NCBI RefSeq assembly: GCF_000143415.4
Contig: NW_003314270.1
Location: 2,138,290 to 2,202,289, forward strand
Direction of reading: 5' to 3'
DNA length: 64,000 bases
DNA from: Selaginella moellendorffii
Lineage: Eukaryota; Streptophyta; Lycopodiopsida; Selaginellales; Selaginellaceae
Each line of letters starts with the position of its first letter. The first letter of the stretch is position 1. Positions 22,079 to 34,215 of this stretch are shown piece by piece. The notes beneath the pieces are model-generated. The model searched no databases and had not been told where the DNA came from. It was given only the letters and a program-made list of their open reading frames with translations. A program made the translations under genes and the position numbers.

Positions 22079-24756
22079 GGCGGCGACACTTGAGCTACAT
22101 TTCTGCCGGCCCAATTTTAGGGCTCTTGGATTAGGGCTTAGCCGACATCTGGGGTATATCCCGCGGCATTTTGCGCGCTTGGAGCTTTCGAAAATTTGAG
22201 CAAGCGCGCCATTTAAGTAGGTCTCTTTAGCTAGCTGGCTGACTGGCTGGCTGTTGCAAAGCCCAAATTCAACCCCTGCGCAACACCACATGGCCACATG
22301 CCTTTCGGTACCTGCCGCGTGGCCGTCTGCCATTGGCCAGCAGCGTCGACTTCCACGGCAGCAGCAGCACATCACGAGTACAAGGCATGTCAGTACGGCG
22401 CACATGCCAATGTGTATCTCCGCTGTACGGGTACGTATTTGCGGGCGAGTGGTACCGTATGCCCGTCAGGCACATGGGCCAAAAGCGTAGCGCGACGGGA
22501 TGGTGTCAGTGGCCACATCTTCGTGTGCATGTGGACACGCAACCAAAAAGGATGCGTACGGAACGCGGCCTTTTAAAAATCCTCGGGAGAAATATCCCAG
22601 CCCTCCTGTGGTGACCGTTGAAAGAATTTAGGGTTTTAAAGGTTAGGGCAAATTGACATGCACGTGCAGTGTCGCTCGACTTGTTTAATCTCCGCGGTGA
22701 ATCACGATTCCGGGGATCATCCAATCGCTTGTTAACAGGAGGGGCGACACATGTATCTATCTCGGAGCTTGTCTTTGAATCACAGCGCATAGCACACGTT
22801 CACTGGCGAATTGTTTTTGTAAGCGGGACGTGTGTACGGATTAGGTCCTTGGTGTTGACCAATCTTGCTTAGGCATTTTGTAAGGTAAAATTTACATTTA
22901 TACTCCACCAACTTGGATCGTTTTCACATGACAAGCTCTGCTGGCCATGGTGTGTCCTAATCCGCGTGTTTTCAGTGTGTTGTGATAGTTTCACATGGCC
23001 AATTTGCAGGACTTGGCAATGCCCACAAACAATTCTAGGGTTCCTCCTTGTCTGTCCACACGGTGAGATCCCTCTAACGTGTAACGTTCTAGTAGAGGGA
23101 TTTTAAAGGATCACTTCGATTTGAGTAAACTTTGTGAGAAAGTTCCGATCGAATGGATTATTAGTGTCTGCTGGCTAGCGATGCAACCGTGCATGTGGGG
23201 AGTGCATGGCACTTCCGGGACATGGGAGGTTTCTATATGATGCAAAGAATGTCTTTCTATGTTCTAGGCAGTGTAATCAAAGGCAATAATCTACACGGGA
23301 GATAAGAAAAGGCGGAATCGAGGCTGGTTGACCGATCTCAAAGCCTGGTGAATGTCCTGACTTTGAGTTGCTACCCATGGCCACGCCCTAGAAAATCATT
23401 TCCAGGGAAACGAGGGAGCCCCAATCACCCAACACTTTCAACTGTAGAGATCTCCCGCCCCATGTCTCGCCACGCCCCCGTCCCCCAAGATCCGAAATCC
23501 ACAAGGGGCCAGCTCACCCAAGTTGAATTCCTCGCTAGATCTCACATGGACGCACTAGAAACTTGTGCATGGATGCGATTGAAGCGGTGGCGAAACTTGC
23601 ATTTAAAAGAGAAAACAATGCGAGGTAATTCGATCCGAGGGGCTATGGTATCCTTTGCTTCGTGTGTCGCATAGATTTACATCAAGGCGCGAGATCAATC
23701 CATAGACAATGCGAAGTAACACATGCGCTTCGCCACTTTTCTAAAACCATCCCCGGTCCTCACTTTGACTTGAGTGATGCAAATGCAAATGTATGCTGGC
23801 TGGCTGGCTAGTAAATCTTTATAAACATCAGTAAAAACCTTGGTAATCTTACCCTGCCTACAGCTCCATGGTCTAAATTCATGACATGATCTTCCCCTCC
23901 GTGTCAGGGATGGAACATGGCCAAGAAAACTAGAAGAAGCATATTCTTTGTGATTGGCCTGAAAGGTGCCGGAATTATTCGCACAGTACCCCCACAATCT
24001 TTGTTAGTGCATCATGGGCCACTCCAATCACATTCCATTCCATTCCCACACTTATTCATTCGTTTCCAATGTAGTTAACCCTACGCCACCTTTGCGTGCA
24101 CTCCATGCATACAAAGTAAGTTAGTTACCTTGCCCGTTTCCACCGTTGGATGGGCATACGCCCGCCGATCCAACCGCTACCAAACGCGTACATTATATGT
24201 ACTCTTCCGTGCGGAGTGGGCCACAACTTGGAGCAAGGGGAATATCCGTACGTGTGGGTCATTAGCACGCGCGCATGTGCCCCGGGTATCTGTATGTATC
24301 TGCCCTCTATCATTACCACCACCTGCCATCCAATTTAACTTCCATCCACACTGTCCACGTCGGCTTTTAACCTGCGTCACATGCACAAATACATTTTCAC
24401 CCGTGAGGAATATGCCGGGGGAGCTGGACCCATCGTACGTACGGCCGGTTTAGCGGCGTTTTAACCTACTAGGTTCTCCTTTAGTTTATTTTAGTTTTGT
24501 TTCTTGGTATGCGTGCTTGCGCGAGGGCTTTTTGAGCGGCATTCCTTTCCTTGCCCCTTGAGAGTTTGCTCATCGCGATCGCGATAGTTTGGCCGCTCGT
24601 CACGGTCTGGAGTGTGATCTCTCCTATCCACATTTTCCCTGATTCTTGGATCTTCGCGTTCTTTGCTCGCCCGCTCGTCCCGCGCCCATTTCCGATCGAT
24701 TCTCTGGTTTCTCGGGGCAGATGCGTTGCTGATTTCTACATTCCAGCGCTCCTCTC
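22079..24756. other. Long divergent intergenic region
   Basis: This 2.7-kb stretch separates the divergent RRN3 and HLH genes, so both promoters lie in it. Open frames of 60-110 codons occur on both strands at 22250-22870, 23348-23674 and 24130-24450, but none shows family similarity or consistent splicing. I found no tRNA, microRNA precursor or transposon that I could name. Confidence 0.5.
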
Positions 24757-26137
24757 ATGGCAAGAGATCCAGCTTACGATCTCTCTCGCGGTTTCACCTC
24801 TCCATGCGATTGGGCCGCCTCGTTCGCCAAGAACGAATCGCAGGCTCTAGCCGGCTTTGGCGTCGCCAGGAAATTCCAGTCGTCACGGTTACAGCAGCAG
24901 CCACTTCCCCTGAGATCCATCTTCACAGACAGTACGGTTCCAACGCTAGCTCGCCTCGCTAATTCTCCAGCCACAAGGGATGATGGAGCGAACGAAATTT
25001 GTGCCAGGAATGGAGCCCCTAGCAGCGCGAATCCACAAGACCCAATCGATGGATTGGATCTTGGGCAAAGGCCCGAGGCGACGTCCGAGTCGGGCTGGAC
25101 GGCCTACTTGGATATCTCCGTGGATTGGAACGCTTACAACAGTTTGTCGAGACATCTGATAAGACCCGGATCGATCGACGGTGGTGGGTCGATGGAGGAC
25201 GAGTGGCGGGAAGATTCGTCCATGGAGTCGGACGCGTCCTCTGGTCCCGAGCAGCCCGAGCTCCTCCGAAAGGAGGGGTTGAGGAGGAACGCTCTACGGG
25301 GGAAGAGAAAGTCGGCGGCGGTGAGGGAAACCAATCCGTGTTGCGTCGTCCGGGAGGGCGATAATGATCTCGATGATACTTGCCAGTCGAATCTCAGCTG
25401 TGAGTCGGTCTCGGACGATCCGAGACCGGCTAGACGGCGATGCAAGAGAAGTAGAGTCGGCGATGATCATCAACCAGCATTGTCACGGCCTCCTCAGGTA
25501 AATTAAAACATGGGAGTTTCTGATCTGGAAACTTATCATGGATGCTTCTCTTTGCAGGTTGTAGATGAGCACTCGGATGAGAATGAGGTCGAGGTTGAGG
25601 CTGGCGAAGCCGAGATTTCCAGCCCTCCAAGCGTCAATGTAAGAAGCGAGCTTCTGCTTCCGGGCTTTGATCGTTTCGTGGATTGACGCTTTTGTCTTCC
25701 TTCTCCACCAGATACACGAGAAAGCTGTAGATTCACGCTTGGAGTTGCTGCAGCACTTGATACCACATAGTAGTAGACAGGTACGGGGCGATCTGGTTTG
25801 GCTCTTGAGAAGCGCGCTAAGTATTCCGTGTTTGTGTAAACCATTTGCAGCTGGATGAAGAGCAAGTGCTAGAAGTCGCGATCGACTACGTGAAAAGTCT
25901 GGAAGAGGAGATCAAGGTAGAGCTCCTTGGCTGCTGCGAGCGATCCTAGCGGAAGTTCTAAGCTTTGTTTTGCCTTCTCAGATGTTTGGAGCTTCAAAGG
26001 ATGGATTGAGCAGCGAGCAATCTGCCTCCGCTGGCGATAGCGCAATGACCTCGCAGAGTTGCCAAGCTGCAAGTGCGTTGCAGGACAAGGGCATTTGCAT
26101 GTTCCCACTGTCAATGGTGGTGGCAACGACAACATGA
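24757..26137 (+). CDS. PIF-like HLH protein lacking the basic region
   Basis: Five exons (24757-25497, 25558-25638, 25712-25780, 25851-25916, 25982-26137) give 370 residues. Exons 3 and 4 encode a helix-loop-helix: SRLELLQHLIPHSS, then LDEEQVLEVAIDYVKSLEEEIK. The second helix fills an exon of exactly 66 bp that ends at the point where phytochrome-interacting factors (PIFs) have an intron, and MF follows as in PIFs. In PIFs the preceding residues are the basic DNA contacts (HNLSERRRRDR). Here they are acidic or neutral (EVEVEAGEAEISSPPSVN, then IHEKA). The protein should dimerise but not bind E-boxes by itself. I see no APB phytochrome-binding motif at the N-terminus. The PIF relationship is an inference from helix sequence and exon layout. 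Confidence 0.72.
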
Positions 26138-28473
26138 CGCAACGATCAGTCCTTTTGTATGATGCATTGCTGCTGCTGCTGAGCTCCTTGTACCAGTGCC
26201 AAGTTATAATGCTCTTCTTTTTTGGTGCCAAGATCATCCACTGATCCAACAGAAAAGGGTATCATCGATGTCTTGGTTTGTAAAACAAGAATGTCTTGCT
26301 GCTTCCCAGTTTGCTGGAGCAAGAAGCATGGGCACAACACACAACACACAAATCCTTTTTGATCTCAAGCTCAACTTGTATCTTGTGTCAACTGTTAAAA
26401 AGAGGAAAGAACACCTTGCTCTTTATCTCTGGTTGGTAAGCAGATCTACACCTGCCTTTTGTTCTCATGCATGACAACACCACACACAAAACAGTGCAAG
26501 CGAAAATTTAGAAAGGTACCCACATCATATGTAATGTGTGAGTGCATGTTTGAAGCAACAGCCAGGTAAAGTCAGGAAGGATCAAACAAGAGTTAAAACT
26601 CTTTTCTGAATGCAGCCATTCACCCAGGCAGCCATGCATGCATAAGCATTAACAACATCCCCAATAAAGTAGGGATGATGAAACAGTACTTACTAGAAGG
26701 TAGGCTGAGCCCAGCTCTGGAGCAGCAAAATAACACAGGCTTTGAATTTGTTTGCATTCTTCTTGTGAGTGCTGCAGGCAGGGAGGCAGGAGGGGCAGGG
26801 CAGGGAGGGGGGGCAATGAAGGGAATATAAACTCATTCTATCTCCTTGTTTTTGCATTGCTCTTGTGGGAGAAGAGGAAGATGTGGATGTAGACCTACCT
26901 AACCCCTTCCTGGGGGACAATGCTAACACTGTTACTCCTGGTATGTCAAATTCCTGGCATGGATGCTTATATGATACTGAATAAAAAAAATGCCAAAACA
27001 GTATGTTATGTGTCATATGGGCTTCTATTCTATGCCTCATAATCTGTTTGGAATCATGCACAATTTGGGGGAGGGACTGGTGGTGGTGCTGGTTTGAATT
27101 TCAGGCCCTCCACCATCATGATCACCATCACCTTGTGAGGAATATGACAGTGAGGTGTGCCTGGCATGGGCTAGCTTGTTGCATGTGCAATGCTGGCCTG
27201 TTCTCTGCTCCCTCATCCCTCTTTCACTCCTTTCAGTCTTGTGGCGTCAATGGAGGTAAAAGATTTGGTGGTGCTGTGTTGTGAGAACAGTGGTGGTTGA
27301 CTCCTTCCTAACTGAACATGAACTGCTAAAAAAGCACTAAAGGAAAAGAAAAGAAAAAAAGAAAAAAAGAAACAACAAACAGCCAATCTCTGCCTCTGTC
27401 TCCCGATTCTGGGGCCACGGCAAAATCTCCAAAAGCCTGCTGCTGCCACTGCGCGTTCTCAGGGCAGCGAGCGAGAGTTTCACATACACACAGAGATCCA
27501 GAGCATATGCTACCTCTTGGTTTCCCTCACTGTCACTTGTTACCCAGGGAAGGATTTTTACAGCTCCTCCTTCCTGCCTGAGCGCCGAGCATGGGGCACG
27601 ATGGCATGCCCATGCATGCGACATCGCACTCAAGGAATTGAATTTGGGGGTGGGGGGTGCTTCAAGCCTCGTTTGTTCCCTCTTTTGTTTGGTAGCTAAA
27701 TTCACACTAAAAAGAAAATATCCACCGGTCAGCAGCAGCACAGCAGCAACAACAACTTTGGTACGATTGTGTTTCCGGCCAGCCAGCGACCTACCTATAT
27801 ATTCCCCCCTTTCAATTCCGTCAACTTGTTGCCACTAATTGCTAATGCATTAAGTCCATGCTGTACCACCACCACCTTGGCCCTATAGACACACTCCATA
27901 CAGCTCAGCCCCTCTGTTTCTCTCTCTCATTGGAGAGATAGGCAGTAAGGAAGATCTCACAGGATCTCAGCACTGCAAAGACAAAGATACACACACGCAC
28001 ACTCTCTCTAGTATAAATTGCTTAGCTAGCTATTGCTTTGCTTGTCAATCTCTCTAATACTACTTACTTACCTCAGTGATGTTCATGTTATAAGCCATAG
28101 CTAGCCAATCCCACTAGGAGCATGAGACAATGTCCCCCAGGGACAAAGAGAAAAGGAAACGCAAAGGCTTACATTTTTTGTTCTTGATCTTGTGAAGGCT
28201 GTGCTATGCGATTGTACACATTTGGTTGTTGTTGTGTTTCACTGGATGGCAGCATATAACTCTTGTTCCCTTTTTGAGGCACTCAGCTGGAGCATGGGCC
28301 AGAAAAACGGTCAGCAAGCAAAACAACAAACCAAAACAAAGAGAAGCTTACGAGTTGCATGAGTTGATCGTCTGTTATACCCGCGGGAGCCTCTGTCATG
28401 TGGAGTTGTCTGAGTTTCTTGTCGATTTCCTGGCGGCCACGGGTTGTTCAGTGAAAAACTCGAGGCGAGACAC
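26138..28473. other. Long intergenic region, possible unassigned transcript
   Basis: This 2.3-kb region follows the HLH gene and precedes the stop of the next minus-strand gene. It has no open frame that resembles a protein. A TATA-like CTATATATTC near 27796 lies upstream of a pyrimidine-rich stretch, which could mark an unannotated transcript. I looked for conserved plant microRNAs by eye and saw none. Confidence 0.4.
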
Positions 28474-30137
28474 TTATGTTACCTCCATTTTTTCTTCGTA
28501 CTCTCGCCTCTCCTTCAGCTCCCCTAAGTAGTCCTCCACAACTGTAGTTCCTGCGAAAGGCTCGAGTGCTCTTGACAAAGCTTCATGATGCACGGAGAAC
28601 TCCTCTGACTTGGTCCGAGATTCGCCATTCTCGAAATACGACTTCCTCTTGGGCGTGGACACTGAAACAGAAAAACGCGAGTTTGTGAGTGCGTGAATAT
28701 TTTGATAGAATGCTGGAGAGAATTTAATCTCTTGGAATACCTTGTGCACGGATAAAGTTTACCTGAAGCCATGGGAGACAATGACGGACATCCAGGCATC
28801 AAAGTTTTGCTATTTGGAGTAGAAGCTGCAAACAAAAACTGCGTCAGCCACCAATATTGAAGAACCAAAATAGAAAAAACAAGACGTACACGACGCCATG
28901 GGTGAAATGGAATAATAGCTGTGGCTCTCTTTGTAAGGGTCTAGCCTGCAGTCTATCTCTGCCAGGCGAACGGCCTCTTGGCCCTCCACATCAAAGGCCT
29001 GCTCCAAATTCTTTTAGTGCGAGCATACCAGCGTCGAGTGTTAAAAAATACCGTTGAGACATGCGAGATAACACTGCTATTATCCCCATCGTCGTCAACA
29101 ATGTCTTGCTGGCGAAGCAATTCTTCCACCATCGCTTCCTCCTCTGGCTGGAAAAACAAAACAGCTAGTTATAGAGCAATCTGACCGAGTAAAACACGCT
29201 CACCGTGAGCCTGAAGTACCTCGCACTTGGTCCTAGAAGAATATTTCTTAAAACATGACCTTGTTTCTCAGGATGCAAGGCGTCTAGATTTTCCAGAGAT
29301 CGCTTAAGTTTCGCATATCTTCGTCGTCTCTTCCTCTCATCCCTGAGAAGAACAGATACTCTCAACAGGCTTTCGAACAAGTTACTCTCTTACCTCAGCT
29401 TTCTTGATGCATCGGACTCATATTCTCTACCGCCGAGACGGCGATTTCTGGCTCCTCGCTCCAGCTCTTGAAGCTTCATATCCAGCATAGTGATCGTCTC
29501 TAGACTGCTCCAACCATTTAAGTACAATAGATAAATCTACTCAAGTCTTACCCACGGTTGATCTTGTCGGCTTCTTCAGGTTTTAGCTTGTCCTTCTGTC
29601 CTAAAAATTCCGGGAAAAAACAGTCATGCTTAGTGACAAGAAAGAAAGAAAGAAAAATTCCCTGCCGGATCACCTGGTCGAGATTCTTGAGCCGTCTCCG
29701 GCTCTTCTTCTTCATGTCCTCGACGAAAACTTCCATTTCCATAATAAACGTTCTTCGCGGACCCCCATCAAATCGCGCATTTCCATTTTCCTCGCAACCT
29801 TGAACGATCGCCAAAGATGATGAGGCATTCTCCACGATCGGCTCCTCCGGATAAGAGACTGGAACAATCGCCAAGGCATCCTGATTGGAAGCGTCGCCGT
29901 CGGCAGCAGCAGCTGATCCAGGCACTAGACACGACCGCATTCTCAATCCACTCTAAAGAGCCAAGAAAAAAAAAAGAAATCCTTGCCTGGATCTTCCTCT
30001 CGCTGCAATGCAGCTGCGCAATCGCCATCATCAGGCCGATGCAAGAAGGAATCCAAGATCCTCGTGACCACCGCGTACTCGTCCTCGTCCTCGTCGTCGC
30101 CCAGCCCTAATTCTGGACTATCGTCGTCCATTTCCAT
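28474..30137 (-). CDS. Coiled-coil protein, faintly FSIP1-like
   Basis: Nine minus-strand exons (30137-29987, 29924-29674, 29595-29552, 29504-29394, 29342-29204, 29147-29052, 28998-28890, 28825-28763, 28661-28474) keep one frame and give about 383 residues. The N-terminus is acidic (DDEDEDEY). The middle holds basic coiled-coil segments such as KKKSRRRLKNLDQ, MLDMKLQELERG and DERKRRRRYAKLKRSLENLD. An LAEIDCRL motif follows. The L/I-D-x-K/R-L pattern recurs in fibrous sheath-interacting protein 1, a flagellar protein, but the match is weak and I would not name the gene on it. Intron 1 needs a GC donor, and its acceptor could also be 12 bp further on (exon 2 from 29912). Two adjacent exons end in SPMAS before a partly matching STP start. 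Confidence 0.6.
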
Positions 30138-30341
30138 CCAAGAACCCTAAAATATTTCTCTTGGGGGGCACTTTTTTTATCGCCGTGCCGGGGCAAATGC
30201 AGCGACGCGCCATGGCGAGAGCGGCGCGGCGGCATTGTCACAGAGGTACAAGATCGCCTCGCCAGTGCTAGGGTTTTGATTCCGCAACGCAGGCGTCGCG
30301 AGATCTATGGAATGGTAGCCGATTGATGTGTAAGATCCATC
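30138..30341. promoter_or_regulatory. Short bidirectional promoter region
   Basis: Only 204 bp separate the start codons of the divergent FSIP1-like and GT14 genes, so both core promoters and leaders must be here. A T-rich stretch (30171-30179) is present. I see no clear TATA box for either side. Confidence 0.5.
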
Positions 30342-32353
30342 ATGTCCTGGCAAAAGGAAGTGGCCAACATCAAGCTCCAGATGAAGCTGTCCAAGCGGCG
30401 ATGGCTGGCCTGGACGCTGGGATTGCTCCTCCTGGTCAGCCTCTCCACGCTGGGCGGCATCATCGCGTACCACTACACGCCCACTCACATCACGCCCTGT
30501 GAAGTCTTGGGGACTGATTTGTGTAGAATTGCGCTGCTCGCTCCGCCGGCTCCTCCTCCGCCCAGGCCCTGGTTGAACAAGAGCGACACCGAGATTGCGG
30601 AGTTTGCTCTTGCGGTGGATCTCAAGCACCAGAGCTTTCGAGCGCAGTCGGGTCCCTCCAAGGTGGCCTTCTTGTTCTTGACGGCTGGCGCCTTGCCTTT
30701 CGAGCTCCTCTGGGAGCGCTTTTTCAAAGTAAGTTTCCTGTTCCTTCTTTTTTTCTTGTGCCTTTCACTTTTTATTTTCGTTCCTTTGCGGGGATCGTCT
30801 TTTCTCGTTTTTGTTTGCTTGTTTCTCGCTAGTGTGCTTGCATGGATTCTTGTAGGCAGGGTCTCTAACTTCTTCCGCGCAGTTATAGAATAAGTGTTGA
30901 CTCCAAAAACAAAACTTTTTTCTGCCAGGGAAACGAAGGCTTGTATTCCATCTACGTGCATGCCTCGGACACGGCCATCAACAAGAAGGTTGTGTGGAAG
31001 ACCGATTTGTTTCGCTCACGAATGATCCGCTCCCAAAAGGTATGGGTTTTACGTCTCCGTTGCCTCGGAATCACAAGCATTTTCCTTCGTTCTGTTTTTT
31101 ACATTCTCGTGTGCCTGGCGACAGGTGCAATGGGGCAACATCAACATGATCGATGCGGAGAGGCGACTCCTCACTCACGCCGTTCTCGATCAGAACAATG
31201 CCTACTTCGTTCTTCTTTCCGACACGTAAGTCTCTCCGCCACAAGTTCCTTGTGTTGATCGAGTCAATTGTCAGGTGTGTACCGCTCCATAGCTTCCGCT
31301 ACACGTACAATCATTTATTGAACTTCAGTGGTAGCTTTGTCGACTGGTAAAAAAGCTTCTCCTTTCCTCTTTGTTTCTGGAGAATATTTAATGGTGGCCG
31401 TGACTGGCACAGCTTCGACGACCCTGGCCCCCATGGGAGGGGAAGATACATGGGCTACATGTCCCCACAAGTAGAGCAATGGGAATGGAGAAAAGGTGCA
31501 CAGGTTTGTGCTGCTCAAATGCTTCAATTATCTTACAATGCAGTTTAACGACAGAATAAACGTCTCTCAGTGGTTTGCAGTACAGCGGCATCATGCTCTT
31601 ATGGTCATCGCTGATCACGTGTATTATCGAAAGTTTAAACTGTTCTGCAAGGTAAAGGAGCGTCGCATTTGCTACTCTTCGATGCCCATGCTCACTTGAT
31701 CCTTTTCTTCCTCGTCTTGTTTTGCAGCCGGGTGACAACAACCGGAACTGCTACCCGGACGAGCATTACTTGCAAACATTCCTCTTCGTAAGCGAACATC
31801 CATTTGCTGCTCCAGTTCTCTCACACGATCATCCATTTCCAGATTATGGATTCGGCAGGGATAGCAAACTGGACAGTCACTCACGTCGACTGGTCCGAAG
31901 GCAAATGGCACCCGAAATCATATACTAAAGCAGACGTAACTGCGGAGAAACTGCGGCAGCTCCAGGTACTCCTCCCTTGCTGCTTCGGTCTCCTGTTTTC
32001 TCTCCTCGCAACAGTTGCAAAAGCTCATTCGTTCGTGTCACTGATCTTACCTGTGCCTGTGCGTGCTTCCATCCAGATGATTGACGAATATGTGCACAAG
32101 ACAAGTACTGCAAAGGTATGATTGAATCGATTCGCAATCTCTAAAAGCTGTGCGCGCCTAACTCGGATCCTCTTTTCCTTTTCTTCTTTTTTTTTATCTC
32201 TTACAGGCTGTGGTAACGAGAACTCCGTGTATATGGAATGGCGAGCGGCGGCCGTGTTTTTTATTCGCGCGAAAGTTCCTTCCAGAGACGGCCCAAGCTT
32301 TGCTCAAGATCTTGCCCAACTCGACGTGGGAAAAATCGCCACCATTATTGTAG
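30342..32353 (+). CDS. GT14 (Core-2/I-branching-like) glycosyltransferase
   Basis: Ten exons (30342-30728, 30929-31039, 31125-31225, 31275-31346, 31413-31503, 31571-31651, 31728-31787, 31843-31965, 32077-32115, 32207-32353) give 403 residues, the usual size of plant GT14 (DUF266) proteins. A single membrane anchor near residues 24-45 (LAWTLGLLLLVSLSTLGGII) marks a type II Golgi enzyme, followed by a Pro-rich stem. The catalytic part holds the family blocks KVAFLFLTAGALPFELLWERFF, YSIYVHAS, VQWGNINMIDAERRLL, RGRYMGYMSP, WFAVQRHHA, CYPDEHYLQTFL and VTHVDWSEGKWHPKSY. Family members act on cell-wall glycoproteins or polysaccharides; rice BC10 affects wall strength. The acceptor is not predictable from sequence. 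Confidence 0.9.
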
Positions 32354-32449
32354 AGTGTTGTCAAAAGAATCGCAATGAGAAATACCAAAGAAACGAATAG
32401 AATGGAAAGAAAATATAATTTAAACAAAAAAACCAGAGGAGGAATGGCC

Positions 32450-32465
32450 ACGTGTCATGACACGT
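32450..32465. promoter_or_regulatory. 16-bp perfect palindrome overlapping a G-box
   Basis: ACGTGTCATGACACGT reads the same on both strands. Its left edge overlaps a canonical G-box CACGTG at 32449-32454. It lies about 300 bp upstream of the LBD start codon and about 100 bp past the GT14 stop, so it could be a bZIP or bHLH site for the LBD gene. Function is inferred from the motif only. Confidence 0.5.
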
Positions 32466-32484
32466 AGGCATGCCACATGGGCAT

Positions 32485-32523
32485 ATGCGGCGACATGAAG
32501 CGTGCAGCTTCATGTCGCCGCAT
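32485..32523. repeat. Perfect 17-bp inverted repeat with 5-nt loop
   Basis: ATGCGGCGACATGAAGC and its exact reverse complement flank the loop GTGCA. A transcript would form a strong hairpin. It sits between the GT14 stop and the LBD start and could be in the GT14 3' end or the LBD promoter. Confidence 0.9.
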
Positions 32524-32588
32524 CTCAATTAATAAAAAAGAAATGTTTTTTCTCCCCCTTCGTCTATCATCAGGGTTGTGTTTTTCTT

Positions 32589-32591
<3 letters not shown>

Positions 32592-32628
<37 letters not shown>
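32592..32628. repeat. (CT)n microsatellite in LBD leader
   Basis: About eighteen CT units lie 130 bp before the LBD start codon, probably in the 5' untranslated region or core promoter. CT/GA runs there are common in plant genes. Confidence 0.9.
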
Positions 32629-32632
<4 letters not shown>

Positions 32633-32756
32633 TCTCGCAGCTGATTTGCCACCGCCGCTCGCTCGCCCGCTCGCTCGATCGCGCGCATTTCTCCCTACTC
32701 TTTCTCGCCGCGATTTTGATGGTCTGACTGGGTGTGAGGAACGAGAGGGCGTCGCC

Positions 32757-34215
32757 ATGAGCTGCAATGGGTGCCGGGTTCTGCGCAAGGGCTGCAGCGA
32801 TGGCTGCGTTCTCCGGCAGTGCCTGCGATGGATCGAGAGCCCCGATGCGCAGGGCCACGCCACGGTCTTCGTCGCCAAATTCTTCGGCCGCGCGGGGATG
32901 ATGGCGCTGATAAGCTCCGTCCCGGAGAATCAAAGACCCGGTAAAGTAAATATACTTGATGGAGAGCCTCATGGTTTTTTGGGAGTTCTCTTTAGAGATT
33001 ATTCTGTGCGAATTCTTTTGCCAGGATGATCGGTTGTTCTTGTGAGTGCATGCATGGAAGAGTTATTCCTTCCTGGCTCAAGATGTTGCGTGCTCTTAGT
33101 ATAGCTTGCAAGTTTCCTCTTGGAACCTTTGGTTTATGGTGTTTAAAATTGATCTCCATGCAGCATTGTTCCAGTCTCTCCTCTACGAGGCATGCGGCCG
33201 GACCATAAATCCCGTGTTTGGAGCTGTGGGGCTGCTGTGCTCGGGCAGCTGGAAGCACTGCCAGGACGCGGTGGAGACGGTGCTCAAAGGGGGCTTGCTT
33301 TGCTCCCCGGCTTCCACTGGCACCGGAAGGCCCTCCAGCGCCTTCGGCACCGGAAGGCCCTCCATCGGCTTCGTCACCCCCTCCCAGTCCCAGCAAGCTT
33401 TCGCGTCCGGAAGGCTTCCCAAAGTTCGTCTCGGGAGAGGCTACTTCAGCACTGTCACCGCCGCTGCGGCTGGAGCCTTCTCCATCTACAGTTGCACCAA
33501 GAACACCAACAATGACAACTCCGCCACCAATGCGCAAGGGTTCTCGCTCGACGGCTCCAAGTTCGCGGGAGTGAAGCGGGCGCTGGATCGCGACAGCAGC
33601 GAGAGCAGCAGCTTTGCGAGCCTCCAGCGGAGGCATCGCTCGGCCGCGACAACCTTAAAGGTGGAGCTCCAAGAACAGGAGGAACCGGACGAGCACTTTT
33701 ACGAGGACGAGGATCGGGGCGTGGAGCGCCGAGGATCGGGAGGTGGCGTTGTCCACGATCGTCGTCCCCACGCGATGGCGTGTGGCTCTGGTCGTCGCGA
33801 CCACCACGCGGAGGAAAACGACGGCGGAGCTGCCGCGGCAGTGGTGGTGGAGGAAGGGTGGCGGCCAGGCGGCGACGAAGTTGGGCTGGACCTCACCTTG
33901 GGCTCGTCCTCATCCAAGATGAGCTCCAAGAGCAGCCATCGTCACCTTGTCGCGAGCTCGAGTGTCGCCGCGAAGCGGACAAGCCCCGCGAGTCCTTGTC
34001 ACAGCTCCGAGGCAGATTCCGACACTACAGATTTGTCCATTTCGATGCAGTCCCAATCCAACACAGTGGCAGCAAGAGCGTTGCCACCACCACCACCACC
34101 ACCACTGCCATCACGGCCAACAACACCACCATCACCACCACCGAGAACAGCTCAAGAAGTTTTGAGCCCCACGGCAGCCAAGGGTGATCTGCTGCTCATG
34201 GATCTTCTTCACTGA
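32757..34215 (+). CDS. Class II LOB-domain (LBD) transcription factor
   Basis: Two exons (32757-32940 and 33164-34215) give 411 residues. The zinc-binding C-block [17 protein letters not shown] has the exact CX2CX6CX3C spacing (Cys 3, 6, 13, 17). The GAS-type block runs across the intron ([12 protein letters not shown], then [19 protein letters not shown]). The intron position and the short domain without the Leu-zipper-like coil indicate class II, the group with LBD37-42, which in Arabidopsis represses anthocyanin and nitrogen-response genes. An EAR-type repression motif LDLTLG is present in the C-terminal half. The rest is low complexity: Ser, His and Ala runs and a poly-Pro stretch near the end. 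The gene is longer than most class II LBDs (about 200-300 residues) because of this tail. Confidence 0.9.
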
